This document shows, piece after piece, positions 26,176-35,617 of a stretch of DNA of 64,000 nucleotides. Source of the DNA: Streptomyces neyagawaensis (GTDB lineage: Bacteria; Actinomycetota; Actinomycetes; Streptomycetales; Streptomycetaceae); NCBI RefSeq assembly GCF_023516595.1, contig NZ_JAMGBG010000029.1:1-64000 (forward strand). Reading direction: 5' to 3'. The notes below the pieces were generated by a model, which did not search any database, was not told where the DNA came from, and was given only the letters and a program-made list of their open reading frames with translations. The translations under genes were made by a program, and so were the position numbers. Each line of letters begins with the position of its first letter. Within the stretch, counting starts at the first letter, position 1.

Positions 26176-26871
26176 ATGACCACGACGATCCCCGCGCTAG
26201 GAACCCGGACGGCCGAAGGCTCCGCCCTGCAGGCCGTGCTCCTCGACATGGACGGAACCCTGGTGGACACCGAGGGTTTCTGGTGGGACGTGGAGGTCGA
26301 GGTCTTCCGCTCCCTCGGCCACACCCTCGACGAGTCCTGGCGCCATGTCGTGGTCGGCGGCCCCATGAGCCGCAGCGCGGGCTTCCTGATCGAGGCCACC
26401 GGCGCCGACATCACCCTCGCCGACCTGTCCGTGCTGCTCAACGACGGCTTCGAGGCCCGGATCGGACACGCCCTGCCGCTGATGCCCGGTGCGGCGAGAC
26501 TCCTCGGCGAACTCGCCGCGCACGGCGTCCCCACCGCCCTGGTCTCCGCCTCCCACCGGCGCATCATCGACCGCGTCCTGACCACCCTCGGCCCTCAGCA
26601 CTTCGCCCTGACCGTCGCCGGCGACGAGGTGACCCGCACCAAGCCCTTCCCCGACCCCTACCTCCTGGCGGCCGCCGGGCTGGGCGCGGAACCGGGCCGG
26701 TGCGCGGTCATCGAGGACACCGCGACCGGTGTCGCGGCCGCCGAGGCGGCGGGCTGCCACGTCGTCGCCGTGCCCTCCGTGGCCCCCATCGCCCCCGCCG
26801 CCCGGCGTACCGTCGTGACCTCGTTGGAAGAGGTCGACCTGCCATTCCTGCACGGCCTGATCACGCTCTGA
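26176..26871 (+). CDS. HAD-superfamily phosphatase (beta-phosphoglucomutase-like)
   Basis: A 231-residue HAD hydrolase of subfamily IA. Motif I is VLLDMDGTLVD (nucleophile Asp), motif II Ser is in ALVSASHRR, motif III Lys is in TRTKPFPDPYLLAA, and motif IV acidic residues are in CAVIEDTATGVAAAEAAG. The helical cap (residues ~35-95) is of the beta-phosphoglucomutase/phosphatase type. ATG 26176 has an ideal AAGGAGG. The 189-bp gap after metH leaves co-transcription open. Likely a sugar-phosphate or nucleotide phosphatase. Confidence 0.88.
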   Translation: MTTTIPALGTRTAEGSALQAVLLDMDGTLVDTEGFWWDVEVEVFRSLGHTLDESWRHVVVGGPMSRSAGFLIEATGADITLADLSVLLNDGFEARIGHALPLMPGAARLLGELAAHGVPTALVSASHRRIIDRVLTTLGPQHFALTVAGDEVTRTKPFPDPYLLAAAGLGAEPGRCAVIEDTATGVAAAEAAGCHVVAVPSVAPIAPAARRTVVTSLEEVDLPFLHGLITL

Positions 26872-27037
26872 CGGCGACGGAAATGGGTCCGCTCATGCAC
26901 CCAGCGTGAACAATTGAAAGCGCAATAAAAGCCCAAGATCATTAGCGGGCTCCCCGTGTCAGGCGCCCGGAATTCCGGCCGGGAAAAACCTAATTCCCGC
27001 CATCGGGAAGCCCCTTCAGCCTGTGACGTTTACCACT

Positions 27038-27064
27038 CGGACCCGGCCCCCGCGGCCGGGTCCG
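27038..27064. terminator. GC-rich hairpin, terminator or attenuator
   Basis: CGGACCCGGCC (27038-27048) pairs with GGCCGGGTCCG (27054-27064) about a 5-nt loop. It could end the HAD transcript or act in the leader of the next operon. Confidence 0.55.
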
Positions 27065-27115
27065 GCACGTCCAAACCCCGCTTTCAGGGGCGATTGACGC
27101 GCCCATGTGTCCCGA

Positions 27116-27134
27116 TTGGTGCAGGGTGCACCAA
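27116..27134. promoter_or_regulatory. 19-bp palindrome upstream of the solute-binding protein genes
   Basis: TTGGTGCA-GGG-TGCACCAA has perfect 8-bp arms around 3 nt and lies about 195 bp before the lipoprotein start. It looks like a dimeric-regulator operator; the regulator is unknown. Confidence 0.55.
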
Positions 27135-27328
27135 ACATTCCGCCGACGCCCTCATCCGTGCGTCCACACCCGGCTCCACAGCGTGAGGGGAACTCAACTC
27201 CGGTGCGCGCGGGCGCCTTACACGGGGCGGGCTAATCTCGACGCGGAAACATCGCCGTACCGCCCGGGACCCGCCCGCACCACCCCGCAGGCACCCGCCC
27301 CGGAATTGAGCTCTGGAGAAACTCGAGC

Positions 27329-28933
27329 ATGAACCGCAAGACCCTGGTGCTGCCGGCCGTCCTCGGCCTGCTCGCCCCGGTGATCGCCGCCTGCGGCGCC
27401 ACCGACGGCGCGAGCAGCGACGGCGACGCGATCGTCGTCGGCACCACCGACCGGTTCACCGCCTCGAAGGAGGCCCCGGCCCCGATCGACCCGGCCTACG
27501 CCTACGACGTCGGCACCTGGAACATCCTCCGCCAGACCGTCCAGACCCTCCTCGTCCAGCCCAGCGGCGACGGCGAACCGGAGCCCGAGGCCGCCTCCCG
27601 CTGCGGCTTCACCGACACCGGCAGCGAGCGCTACGTCTGCACCCTGCGCGACGGCCTCAAGTTCGCCGACGGCAGCCCGATCACCGCCGAGGACGTCAAG
27701 TTCTCCATCGACCGCGCCCGCTCCATCAAGGCCGACAGCGGTGTCTTCGCCCTGCTGTCCACCATCGACCTCGTCGAGACCAAGGGCGACAAGCAGGTCA
27801 TCTTCCACCTCAACGGCCCCGACGCCACCCTCCCGTACAAGCTGTCCACCCCCGTCGCCGGCATCGTCAACCCCGCCGACTACGACAAGGACAAGCTCCG
27901 CGACGGCTTCAAGGTCGACGGCTCCGGCCCCTACACCCTGGACGCCGAGGTCGAGAACAACGAACTCGTCAAGGCCGTCTTCACCAAGAACCCCCACTAC
28001 CGGGGCCACTTGGACCCGAAGAACGACCAGGTCGAACTGCGTTCCTTCGCCGACCCCGACGCCATGGGCAGCGCCCTCGAGAACGGCGACATCGACCTGA
28101 TGACCCGGACCATGACGCCGGCGCAGATCGACAAGTACGCCAAGTCCGAGGACAAGAACATCGACCTCGTCGAGTCCTCCGGCCTGGAGATCCGCTACCT
28201 CGCCTTCAACACCGACGCGGCCCCGGTCAAGAGCACCGCCGTCCGCCGGGCCGTCGCCCAGATCATCGACCGCGGCGCACTCGTCTCCAAGGTCTACGGC
28301 TCCCAGTCCGAGCCCCTCTTCTCGATCGTCCCGGCGGGGATCACCGGCCACTCCAACTCGTTCTTCAACAAGTACGGCGAGCCCAGCGTCTCCAAGGCCA
28401 CCGAGATGCTGAAGCGGGCCGGCATCACCACGCCGGTCAAGCTGACCCTGCACTACACGACCGACCACTACGGCGCCGCCACGAAGACCGAGTTCGAGGT
28501 CCTGAAGAAGCAGCTCGAAGACAGCGGCCTGTTCGACGTCACCCTCAAGGGCGCCCCCTGGTCCACGTTCCGCCCCGCCGAACAGAAGGGCGAGTACGCC
28601 CTCTACGGCATGGGCTGGTTCCCGGACTTCCCGGACGCCGACAACTACCTCGCGCCCTTCCTCGACAAGGACAACTTCCTCAACTCGCCGTACGACAACA
28701 GCGAGATCCGCAGCAAGCTGATCCCCGAGTCCCGCCGCGAGGCCGACCGGCTCACGGCCTCCGAGAGCCTCACCGGCATCCAGGACATCGTCGCCGACGA
28801 CGTTCCGATCCTCCCGCTGTGGCAGGGCAACCAGTACGTCGCCGCCCGCGACGACGTCACCGGCGCCGAGTACGCCCTCAACTCCGCCTCCACGCTCCAG
28901 CTGTGGCAGCTCGGCCGCGGCATCGGCGACTGA
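27329..28933 (+). CDS. Family 5 (peptide/nickel-type) ABC solute-binding lipoprotein
   Basis: A 534-residue extracellular binding protein of the DppA/OppA family. The signal peptide ends in the lipobox VIAAC (Cys25), so the mature protein is membrane-anchored. Conserved blocks include PIDPAYAYDVGTWNIL, LRDGLKFADGSPITAEDVKFSIDRA and the C-terminal DDVPILPLWQGNQYVAARDDV. No permease or ATPase gene is nearby. It is followed 82 bp on by a paralogue, so the two probably share a transcript. Ligand is likely a peptide or oligosaccharide-like solute. Confidence 0.9.
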   Translation: MNRKTLVLPAVLGLLAPVIAACGATDGASSDGDAIVVGTTDRFTASKEAPAPIDPAYAYDVGTWNILRQTVQTLLVQPSGDGEPEPEAASRCGFTDTGSERYVCTLRDGLKFADGSPITAEDVKFSIDRARSIKADSGVFALLSTIDLVETKGDKQVIFHLNGPDATLPYKLSTPVAGIVNPADYDKDKLRDGFKVDGSGPYTLDAEVENNELVKAVFTKNPHYRGHLDPKNDQVELRSFADPDAMGSALENGDIDLMTRTMTPAQIDKYAKSEDKNIDLVESSGLEIRYLAFNTDAAPVKSTAVRRAVAQIIDRGALVSKVYGSQSEPLFSIVPAGITGHSNSFFNKYGEPSVSKATEMLKRAGITTPVKLTLHYTTDHYGAATKTEFEVLKKQLEDSGLFDVTLKGAPWSTFRPAEQKGEYALYGMGWFPDFPDADNYLAPFLDKDNFLNSPYDNSEIRSKLIPESRREADRLTASESLTGIQDIVADDVPILPLWQGNQYVAARDDVTGAEYALNSASTLQLWQLGRGIGD

Positions 28934-29015
28934 CCGTCACTCTTCACCACGCGCGCCGACACCCGGGGGAGCCCGGCGCGTCCCGACACCCGACGACGAC
29001 ACAAGGCACTCACAC

Positions 29016-30599
29016 GTGAACATGCGCACCCAGTGGTCCGTCCTGACCATCGCGACAGGGCTGGCCGCCGGCCTGCTGACCGGCTGCGGCTCCGAATCCG
29101 GGGGGACCGGGGACTCCGGCTCCAACGTGGTGCTGGGGATGTCCGACGACGTCCTGGCCACCGACCCCGCCTCCGGCTACGACCCGGGTTCCTGGCTCCT
29201 CTTCAACAACGTCTTCCAGTCGCTGCTGAGCTTCCCCAACGGCGCCACCGAGCCCGAGCCGGACCTCGCCGACGAGTGCTCCTTCGCCGACTCCAGGACC
29301 ACCGTCTACGAGTGCACCCTGAAGAAGGGCCTCAAGTTCAGCAACGGTGAGGACCTCACCGCGAAGGACGTCAAGTTCTCCTTCGACCGCATGCTGAAGA
29401 TCAACGACGACGCCGGCCCGGCGATCATGTTCCCCATGCTCGACAACGTCGAGACACCGGACGACACCACCGTCCGCTTCAACCTGAAGTACGCCGACGC
29501 CACCTTCCCCAGCAAGATCGCCTCCGGCGCCGGCGCCATCGTCGACGAGAGCTCCTACGACGCCGACGGCCTCCGCAAGGACGGCGAAGCGGTCGGCTCC
29601 GGCCCCTACAAGCTGGAGTCCTTCGGCAAGGACGAGGCCGTCTTCGCCGTCAACGACAACTACAAGGGCCCCGCCGAAGTCGACAACGAGGGCATCACCC
29701 TCAAGTTCTTCCACGGCAAGCAGGACGCCTTGAAGAAGGCCCTCCTGGAGGGCGAGGTCGACGTCGCCTTCCGCGGCCTCAGCGCCGGAGCCATCTCCGA
29801 CATCGAGACCGACACCTCCACCGCCAGCGGCGTCGAACTCGTCGACGGCACCGGAGCCGAGGTCCAGCACCTGGTCTTCAACATGAACGACCCGGTCACC
29901 GGCAAGATCGGCGTCCGCCGCGCCATCGCCCACCTCCTCGACCGCGAGGCCCTCGTCGACGAGGTCTACCAGGGCACCGCCACCCCGCTGTACTCGATCA
30001 TCCCGGCGGGCATCACCGGCCACAACACCGCCTTCTTCGACACCTACGGCGCCCGCCCCTCGAAGGCCAAGGCCGAGGCCGCCCTGCGCGCCGACGGCAT
30101 CACCGACAAGGTCGAACTCACCCTCTGGTCCACGCCGTCCCGCTACGGCCCCTCCACCGACCAGGAGCTCGAGGCCATCGCCAAGCAGCTCAACGACTCC
30201 GGCCTGTTCGACGCCAAGGTCAAGTCCGTCCCGTTCACCCAGTACGAGAAGGACATAGCCGCCGGCAAGTACGGCCTCTACGTCAAGGGCTGGGTCCCGG
30301 ACTACCCGGACCCCGACAACTTCACCAGCCCCTTCTTCGGCAAGGGCAACGTCCTCGACAACAACTACACCAACAAGACCATCACCGGTGATCTCCTGCC
30401 GAGCACGGCCGCCCAGAGCGACCGCTCCGCCACCGAGCAGGAATACGCCGAACTGCAGAACCTCGTCGCCGAGGAGGTCCCCCTCCTCCCCGTCTGGCAG
30501 GCCAAGCAGTACGCCGTCATCCGCCAGAACGTCTACGGTCTCGAGTACTGCCTCGACGCCTCCACCGTGTTCCGCTTCTGGGAGATCAGCAAGGACTGA
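29016..30599 (+). CDS. Family 5 ABC solute-binding lipoprotein, tandem paralogue
   Basis: A 527-residue paralogue of the preceding gene with the same architecture: lipobox LLTGC (Cys near residue 24), DPASGYDPGSWLLFNNVF, LKKGLKFSNGEDLTAKDVKFSFDR and the C-terminal EEVPLLPVWQAKQYAVIRQN. The two share order and many motifs but clearly differ in sequence, so the duplication is old. GTG start at 29016. As with its neighbour, no transporter genes are adjacent, so it must use a permease encoded elsewhere or act as a sensor. Confidence 0.9.
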   Translation: MNMRTQWSVLTIATGLAAGLLTGCGSESGGTGDSGSNVVLGMSDDVLATDPASGYDPGSWLLFNNVFQSLLSFPNGATEPEPDLADECSFADSRTTVYECTLKKGLKFSNGEDLTAKDVKFSFDRMLKINDDAGPAIMFPMLDNVETPDDTTVRFNLKYADATFPSKIASGAGAIVDESSYDADGLRKDGEAVGSGPYKLESFGKDEAVFAVNDNYKGPAEVDNEGITLKFFHGKQDALKKALLEGEVDVAFRGLSAGAISDIETDTSTASGVELVDGTGAEVQHLVFNMNDPVTGKIGVRRAIAHLLDREALVDEVYQGTATPLYSIIPAGITGHNTAFFDTYGARPSKAKAEAALRADGITDKVELTLWSTPSRYGPSTDQELEAIAKQLNDSGLFDAKVKSVPFTQYEKDIAAGKYGLYVKGWVPDYPDPDNFTSPFFGKGNVLDNNYTNKTITGDLLPSTAAQSDRSATEQEYAELQNLVAEEVPLLPVWQAKQYAVIRQNVYGLEYCLDASTVFRFWEISKD

Positions 30600-30660
30600 C
30601 GGCCCATCTCCTGACGGCCCATCAGCCGTCGACGGCGCACCAGCCGTCGACGCCCCCCGT
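30600..30660. repeat. Short duplications just after a stop codon
   Basis: CTGACGGCCCATC occurs twice in the first 30 bp (the first copy spans the TGA stop), followed by CAGCCGTCGACG twice (about 30625 and 30645). Slippage-type duplication is the simplest explanation. Confidence 0.6.
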
Positions 30661-30667
30661 CAACACC

Positions 30668-30704
30668 CGAGGGCGCCCCCTTCACCACGAAGAGGGCGCC
30701 CTCG
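30668..30704. terminator. Convergent terminator hairpin
   Basis: CGAGGGCGCCC (30668-30678) pairs with GGGCGCCCTCG (30694-30704) over a 15-nt loop, between the solute-binding protein gene and the response regulator gene. Confidence 0.82.
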
Positions 30705-30727
30705 GCGCGTCGTCGACCCCGCGTCCG

Positions 30728-31399
30728 CTACTGCGCTCCGGGACGCACCAGCCCGCTCTCGTACGCGTACACCGCCGCCTGCACCCGGTCCCGCAGCCCC
30801 AACTTGGTGAGCACATGCCCCACATGCGTCTTCACCGTCGTCTCGCTGACGAACAGATCGGCCGCGATCTCCGCGTTCGACAGCCCCCGCGCCACCAGCT
30901 TCAGCACCTCGACCTCACGGTCGGTCAGCGTGTGCAGGGTGTCCGGCACCGGCTCGTCCCCCGACGGCAGATGCTCCGCGTACTTGTCGAGGAGCCGGCG
31001 CGTGATGCTCGGCGCCAGCATCGCCTCACCGCCCGCGACCACCCGGATCGCCTGCACCAGCTCATGCGCGGGCGCGTCCTTCAACAGGAACCCGCTGGCC
31101 CCCGCCCGCAACGCCTCCACCACGTACTCGTCCAGATCGAACGTGGTCAGCACCAGCACCTTCGCCGGACCGTCCCGCCCGGGACCGGTGATCTGACGGG
31201 TCGCCTCCACCCCGTCCATGCGGGGCATACGAATGTCCATCAGAACCACATCGGGCTGCAACGCCCGCACCTGGTCGAGCGCCTGCAGGCCGTCTCCGGC
31301 CTCCCCGACGACCGCGAGATCCTGCTCCGCCTCCAGAATCATCCGGAAACCGGTACGCAGTAGCGGCTGGTCGTCGACCAGTAGGACGCGGATGGCCAC
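30728..31399 (-). CDS. NarL/LuxR-type response regulator (no adjacent kinase)
   Basis: A 223-residue response regulator. Residues 1-~120 are the receiver domain with acidic pocket VDDQ, phospho-acceptor Asp in VVLMDIRMPRMDG and Lys in GFLLKDAP. Residues ~155-220 are the LuxR-type helix-turn-helix (LTDREVEVLKLVARGLSNAEIAADLFVSETTVKTHVGHVLTKLG). GTG 31399 follows AAGGAG. No histidine kinase is nearby. It starts only 14 nt after the RecB-like nuclease stop, so it is probably transcribed with that gene. Confidence 0.92.
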   Translation of the reverse strand: MAIRVLLVDDQPLLRTGFRMILEAEQDLAVVGEAGDGLQALDQVRALQPDVVLMDIRMPRMDGVEATRQITGPGRDGPAKVLVLTTFDLDEYVVEALRAGASGFLLKDAPAHELVQAIRVVAGGEAMLAPSITRRLLDKYAEHLPSGDEPVPDTLHTLTDREVEVLKLVARGLSNAEIAADLFVSETTVKTHVGHVLTKLGLRDRVQAAVYAYESGLVRPGAQ

Positions 31400-31413
31400 G
31401 AAAATCTCCTTCG

Positions 31414-32358
<945 letters not shown>

Positions 32359-32366
32359 GACGACAG

Positions 32367-32389
32367 ACCATACGGCCCACCACTGACAG
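32367..32389 (-). promoter_or_regulatory. Candidate PafBC-type promoter for the RecB-like nuclease operon
   Basis: Minus strand CTGTCAGTG (32389-32381), exactly 8 nt, then TATGGT (32372-32367). It differs from TTGTCRGTG-N8-TAnnnT only at the first, weakly conserved base. The ATG at 32358 begins 8 nt after the -10, so transcription should start at or just before the start codon. Confidence 0.68.
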
Positions 32390-32601
32390 TGACCGCCACG
32401 GGGCCGCAGGCGACGGACGCCGACCCGCCCGCACGTACCCGGACCGCCCCCGCCCACGGACAGGGCCGTGTGCCTGCTGCGACGCGGGGAAAACTGAGGG
32501 GGTGCCGGGGCGGAACCCATGACGGCGACCGCATAGCATCGACCACAGACCCTTCCGCCACTGGACACAGGCGCGGAAGACGCTTCGAACGAGGGGACAT
32601 C

Positions 32602-34452
32602 GTGGAGACGAGCGGCGGGAGCGGGCAGCCGCGGTCGGGCAACGACGACGCGACCGAACACACGGACGGCGAGACCACCCACACCGCCGACCTCGCCCCC
32701 ACCAACCCTGTCGAACCGACACCCGAGGGCACCCCCGCCCCCCGTCGAGACCCGCAGACCACGGAGGGCACCGAGGGCGCCGAGGGCATCGAACCCTCGG
32801 ACCTCACGGACGAGTCCGGGGCGGACGCGAAGGCCGCCGGGGGAGCCGAGAAGCAGGGCGCCACCGAGGCCGCCCGGACGCCGGAGCCCGCCCGGACGCC
32901 GGAGCCCGCCGGAGGCACGGAGGAGCCCGGTGAGCCGACCGCTCCCGAGAACCCCCAGTCGCCCGCCGACGCCCAGCAGCCATCCGCCGACGCGCAGCCC
33001 TCCGGGCACCCCTCGCCCTCAGCGGACACGCAGCCGTCCGAGGAACCCCGCCCGGCCGACGGCCCCCGGCAGCCCGCGGACACCCTCCTTCCGGAGGACC
33101 ACCCGCGAGCCGCAGACACTCCCTCCTCCGAGAGCCCTCAGCGGCCCGACGTGCCCCACTCGTCGGACGGCCCCGCCTCTCTCCGCAAGGACCCCTCGGC
33201 CGAGTCCTCCGCCGGCCCCTCCGCCGGCTCCGAGGACACCGCCAGTACCCCTCGGCCCTACGCACACGGCGGCGGACCCAAGCCCCCCGAGCGGCCCAAG
33301 GAGCCCGGGGGCGGCATCCTCATGGGGCGGCCCTTCGGCGTCCCCGTGTACGTCGCGCCCAGCTGGTTCCTCGTCGCCGCCCTCATCACCTGGGTCTTCG
33401 GCGGCCAACTCGACCGCGTCCTGCCCGAACTCGGTGCCCTGCGCTACCTCGTCTCCCTCTTCTTCGCGGTCGCCTTCTACGCCTCCGTCCTCGTCCACGA
33501 ACTCGCCCACACCATCGCCGCGCTCCGCTTCAAACTCCCCGTACGCCGCATCCAGCTCCAGTTCTTCGGCGGTGTCTCCGAGATCGAGAAGGAGTCCGAG
33601 ACCCCCGGCCGCGAATTCGTCCTCGCCTTCGTCGGCCCCCTCCTCTCCCTGATCCTCGCCGGCGTCTTCTACCTCGCCCTCCTCGCCGTCGAACCCGGCA
33701 CCGTCCCCGGCGTCCTGCTGGCCGGCCTGATGATCTCCAACCTCATCGTCGCCGCCTTCAACCTCCTCCCCGGCCTCCCCCTCGACGGCGGCCGCATGCT
33801 CCGCGCCGTCGTCTGGAAGATCACCGGCAAGCCCATGAGCGGTACCGTCGCCGCCGCCTGGGTCGGCCGCGCCCTCGCCCTCTCCGTCCTCATCGGACTG
33901 CCCTGGCTCACCCAGTCGGGCCTCCTCGGCGCCGAAGCCACCGACAGCGTCGGCATGGACACCGTCCTCGACGCGCTGCTCGCCGCGATCCTCGCCGCCA
34001 TCATCTGGACCGGCGCCGGCAACAGCCTCCGCATGGCCCGCCTGCGCGAACACCTCCCCGAACTACGCGCCCGCGCCCTCACCCGCCGCGCCGTCCCCGT
34101 CGAGACCGACACCCCCCTCTCCGAAGCCCTCCGCCGCGCCAACGACGCCGGCGCCCGCGCTCTCGTCGTCGTCGACGCCGACGGCGAACCCCTCTCCCTC
34201 GTCCGCGAGGCCGCCATCGTCGGCGTCCCCGAACACCGCCGCCCCTGGGTCGTCGTCAGCGGCCTCGCCCAGGACCTCACCGACGGCATGCGCGTCTCCG
34301 CGGAACTCGCCGGAGAAGAACTCCTCGACGCCCTCCGCGCCACCCCCGCCACCGAATACCTCGTCGTCGAGGAGACCGGCGAGATCTACGGCGTCCTCTC
34401 CGCCGCCGACGTGGAACGCGCCTTCGTCAAGGCCATGGCCAGGCCCTCCTGA
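32602..34452 (+). CDS. Site-2-protease-family membrane metalloprotease with CBS domains
   Basis: A 616-residue protein. The first ~235 residues are Pro/Thr/Glu/Ser-rich and disordered, with local repeats (RTPEPARTPEPA). The membrane region begins with VYVAPSWFLVAALITWVFGG; the zinc site is VHELAHT (HExxH) and the distal Asp is in GLPLDGGRMLRAVVW, both diagnostic of S2P/M50B. After ~six transmembrane segments two CBS domains close the protein (ALRRANDAGARALVVVDADGEPL and ATEYLVVEETGEIYGVLSAADVE). GTG 32602 follows GAGGGGA; the long upstream open frame is noncoding. Divergent from the nuclease gene and 73 bp before trmI. Probably involved in regulated intramembrane proteolysis. Confidence 0.88.
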   Translation: METSGGSGQPRSGNDDATEHTDGETTHTADLAPTNPVEPTPEGTPAPRRDPQTTEGTEGAEGIEPSDLTDESGADAKAAGGAEKQGATEAARTPEPARTPEPAGGTEEPGEPTAPENPQSPADAQQPSADAQPSGHPSPSADTQPSEEPRPADGPRQPADTLLPEDHPRAADTPSSESPQRPDVPHSSDGPASLRKDPSAESSAGPSAGSEDTASTPRPYAHGGGPKPPERPKEPGGGILMGRPFGVPVYVAPSWFLVAALITWVFGGQLDRVLPELGALRYLVSLFFAVAFYASVLVHELAHTIAALRFKLPVRRIQLQFFGGVSEIEKESETPGREFVLAFVGPLLSLILAGVFYLALLAVEPGTVPGVLLAGLMISNLIVAAFNLLPGLPLDGGRMLRAVVWKITGKPMSGTVAAAWVGRALALSVLIGLPWLTQSGLLGAEATDSVGMDTVLDALLAAILAAIIWTGAGNSLRMARLREHLPELRARALTRRAVPVETDTPLSEALRRANDAGARALVVVDADGEPLSLVREAAIVGVPEHRRPWVVVSGLAQDLTDGMRVSAELAGEELLDALRATPATEYLVVEETGEIYGVLSAADVERAFVKAMARPS

Positions 34453-34525
34453 CCCGCACGACCCCCTCCACCACCCGGGCACAGCCATGGTCTCCGGCCC
34501 CTCCGGGGACCGGTAGGCTGGTCAC

Positions 34526-35428
34526 ATGTCCGAACCGACCGGTGCCGCCCGCCGACGCGGGCCCTTCAAGGTCGGGGACCAGGTTCAGCTGACCGACCCC
34601 AAGGGCCGCCACTACACGTTCACGCTCGAAGAGGGAAAGAACTTCCACACCCACAAGGGTTCCTTCCCGCACGACGAGCTGATCGGCGCACCCGAGGGCA
34701 GCGTTGTCCGCACCACCGGTAACGTCGCCTACCTCGCGCTGCGCCCCCTGCTCCCCGACTACGTCCTGTCCATGCCCCGCGGCGCCGCCGTGGTCTACCC
34801 CAAGGACGCGGGGCAGATCCTCGCCTTCGCCGACATCTTCCCCGGCGCGCGTGTCGTGGAGGCCGGCGTCGGCTCCGGCTCGCTCAGCAGCTTCCTGCTG
34901 CGCGCCATCGGCGACCAGGGCATGCTCCACTCGTACGAGCGCCGCGCGGACTTCGCCGAGATCGCCCAGCAGAACGTGGAACGCTACTTCGGCGGCCCCC
35001 ACCCCGCCTGGCAGCTCACCGTCGGCGACCTCCAGGACAACCTGTCCGACACCGACGTCGACCGCGTCATCCTCGACATGCTCGCCCCCTGGGAATGCCT
35101 GGAGGCCGTCTCCAAGGCACTCGTCCCCGGCGGCATCCTCTGCTGCTACGTCGCCACCACCACCCAGCTCGCCCGGACCGTCGAGTCCATCCGCGAGATC
35201 GGCTGCTTCAACGAGCCGACCGCCTGGGAGACGATGATCCGCAACTGGCACATCGAGGGCCTCGCCGTCCGCCCGGACCACCGCATGATCGGCCACACCG
35301 GCTTCCTGCTCACCGCCCGCCGCCTCGCCGACGGCGTCGAGCCCCCCATGCGCCGCCGCCGCCCCGCCAAGGGTGCCTACGGCGAGGACTACGCCGGCCC
35401 CAACGCCGACGGCGGCAGCGCCCGCTGA
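34526..35428 (+). CDS. trmI: tRNA (adenine-58-N1)-methyltransferase TrmI
   Basis: A 300-residue TrmI that methylates N1 of A58 in the tRNA T-loop using AdoMet, as a homotetramer. The N-terminal beta-barrel covers residues 1-~85 (GDQVQLTDPKGRHYTFTLEEGKNFHTHKG). The Rossmann methyltransferase domain has motif I VVEAGVGSGSLSSFLLRAIG, acidic motif II YERRADF and DRVILDMLAPWECLEAV. ATG 34526. Orthologues sit next to the proteasome locus in many actinobacteria. Followed by a clear terminator. Confidence 0.94.
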   Translation: MSEPTGAARRRGPFKVGDQVQLTDPKGRHYTFTLEEGKNFHTHKGSFPHDELIGAPEGSVVRTTGNVAYLALRPLLPDYVLSMPRGAAVVYPKDAGQILAFADIFPGARVVEAGVGSGSLSSFLLRAIGDQGMLHSYERRADFAEIAQQNVERYFGGPHPAWQLTVGDLQDNLSDTDVDRVILDMLAPWECLEAVSKALVPGGILCCYVATTTQLARTVESIREIGCFNEPTAWETMIRNWHIEGLAVRPDHRMIGHTGFLLTARRLADGVEPPMRRRRPAKGAYGEDYAGPNADGGSAR

Positions 35429-35449
35429 CCCCACCGGCAACCCACCCTT

Positions 35450-35493
35450 GCCGTGGCCGAGTTCCCCGCAGAGCCCGGGAACTCGGCCACGGC
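35450..35493 (+). terminator. trmI terminator
   Basis: A perfect 17-bp stem (35450-35466 with 35477-35493) with a 10-nt loop, 22 bp after the stop. Confidence 0.9.
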
Positions 35494-35617
35494 GCTCTCG
35501 CGTTGACACGCCACCGGAGAGCCCCGCGAACCCCGCACCCCGCCGTTCCACCCGGCTGTGACGTGTGGCACCATGCGGGCATCCCAACCGCCACAGCCCT
35601 CCCAGGAGACGCTCCTA

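Larger units (their letters stand above)
26872..27328. other. 457-bp gene-free region before the solute-binding protein genes
   Basis: No gene. The part at about 26890-27000 is AT-richer than its surroundings. It contains CCGGAATTCCGG (26967-26978), a TTCCCG/CGGGAA hairpin (26994-27009), a strong 11-bp hairpin (27038-27064) and the TTGGTGCA-GGG-TGCACCAA palindrome (27116-27134). It likely holds the end of the HAD transcript and the promoter of the downstream lipoprotein gene. Confidence 0.65.

Noticed and set aside
27116..27134. NtrC-type binding site
   Set aside because: NtrC sites are TGCACCA-N4/5-TGGTGCA; here the arms are in the opposite order, and sigma-54 systems are not expected in Streptomyces.
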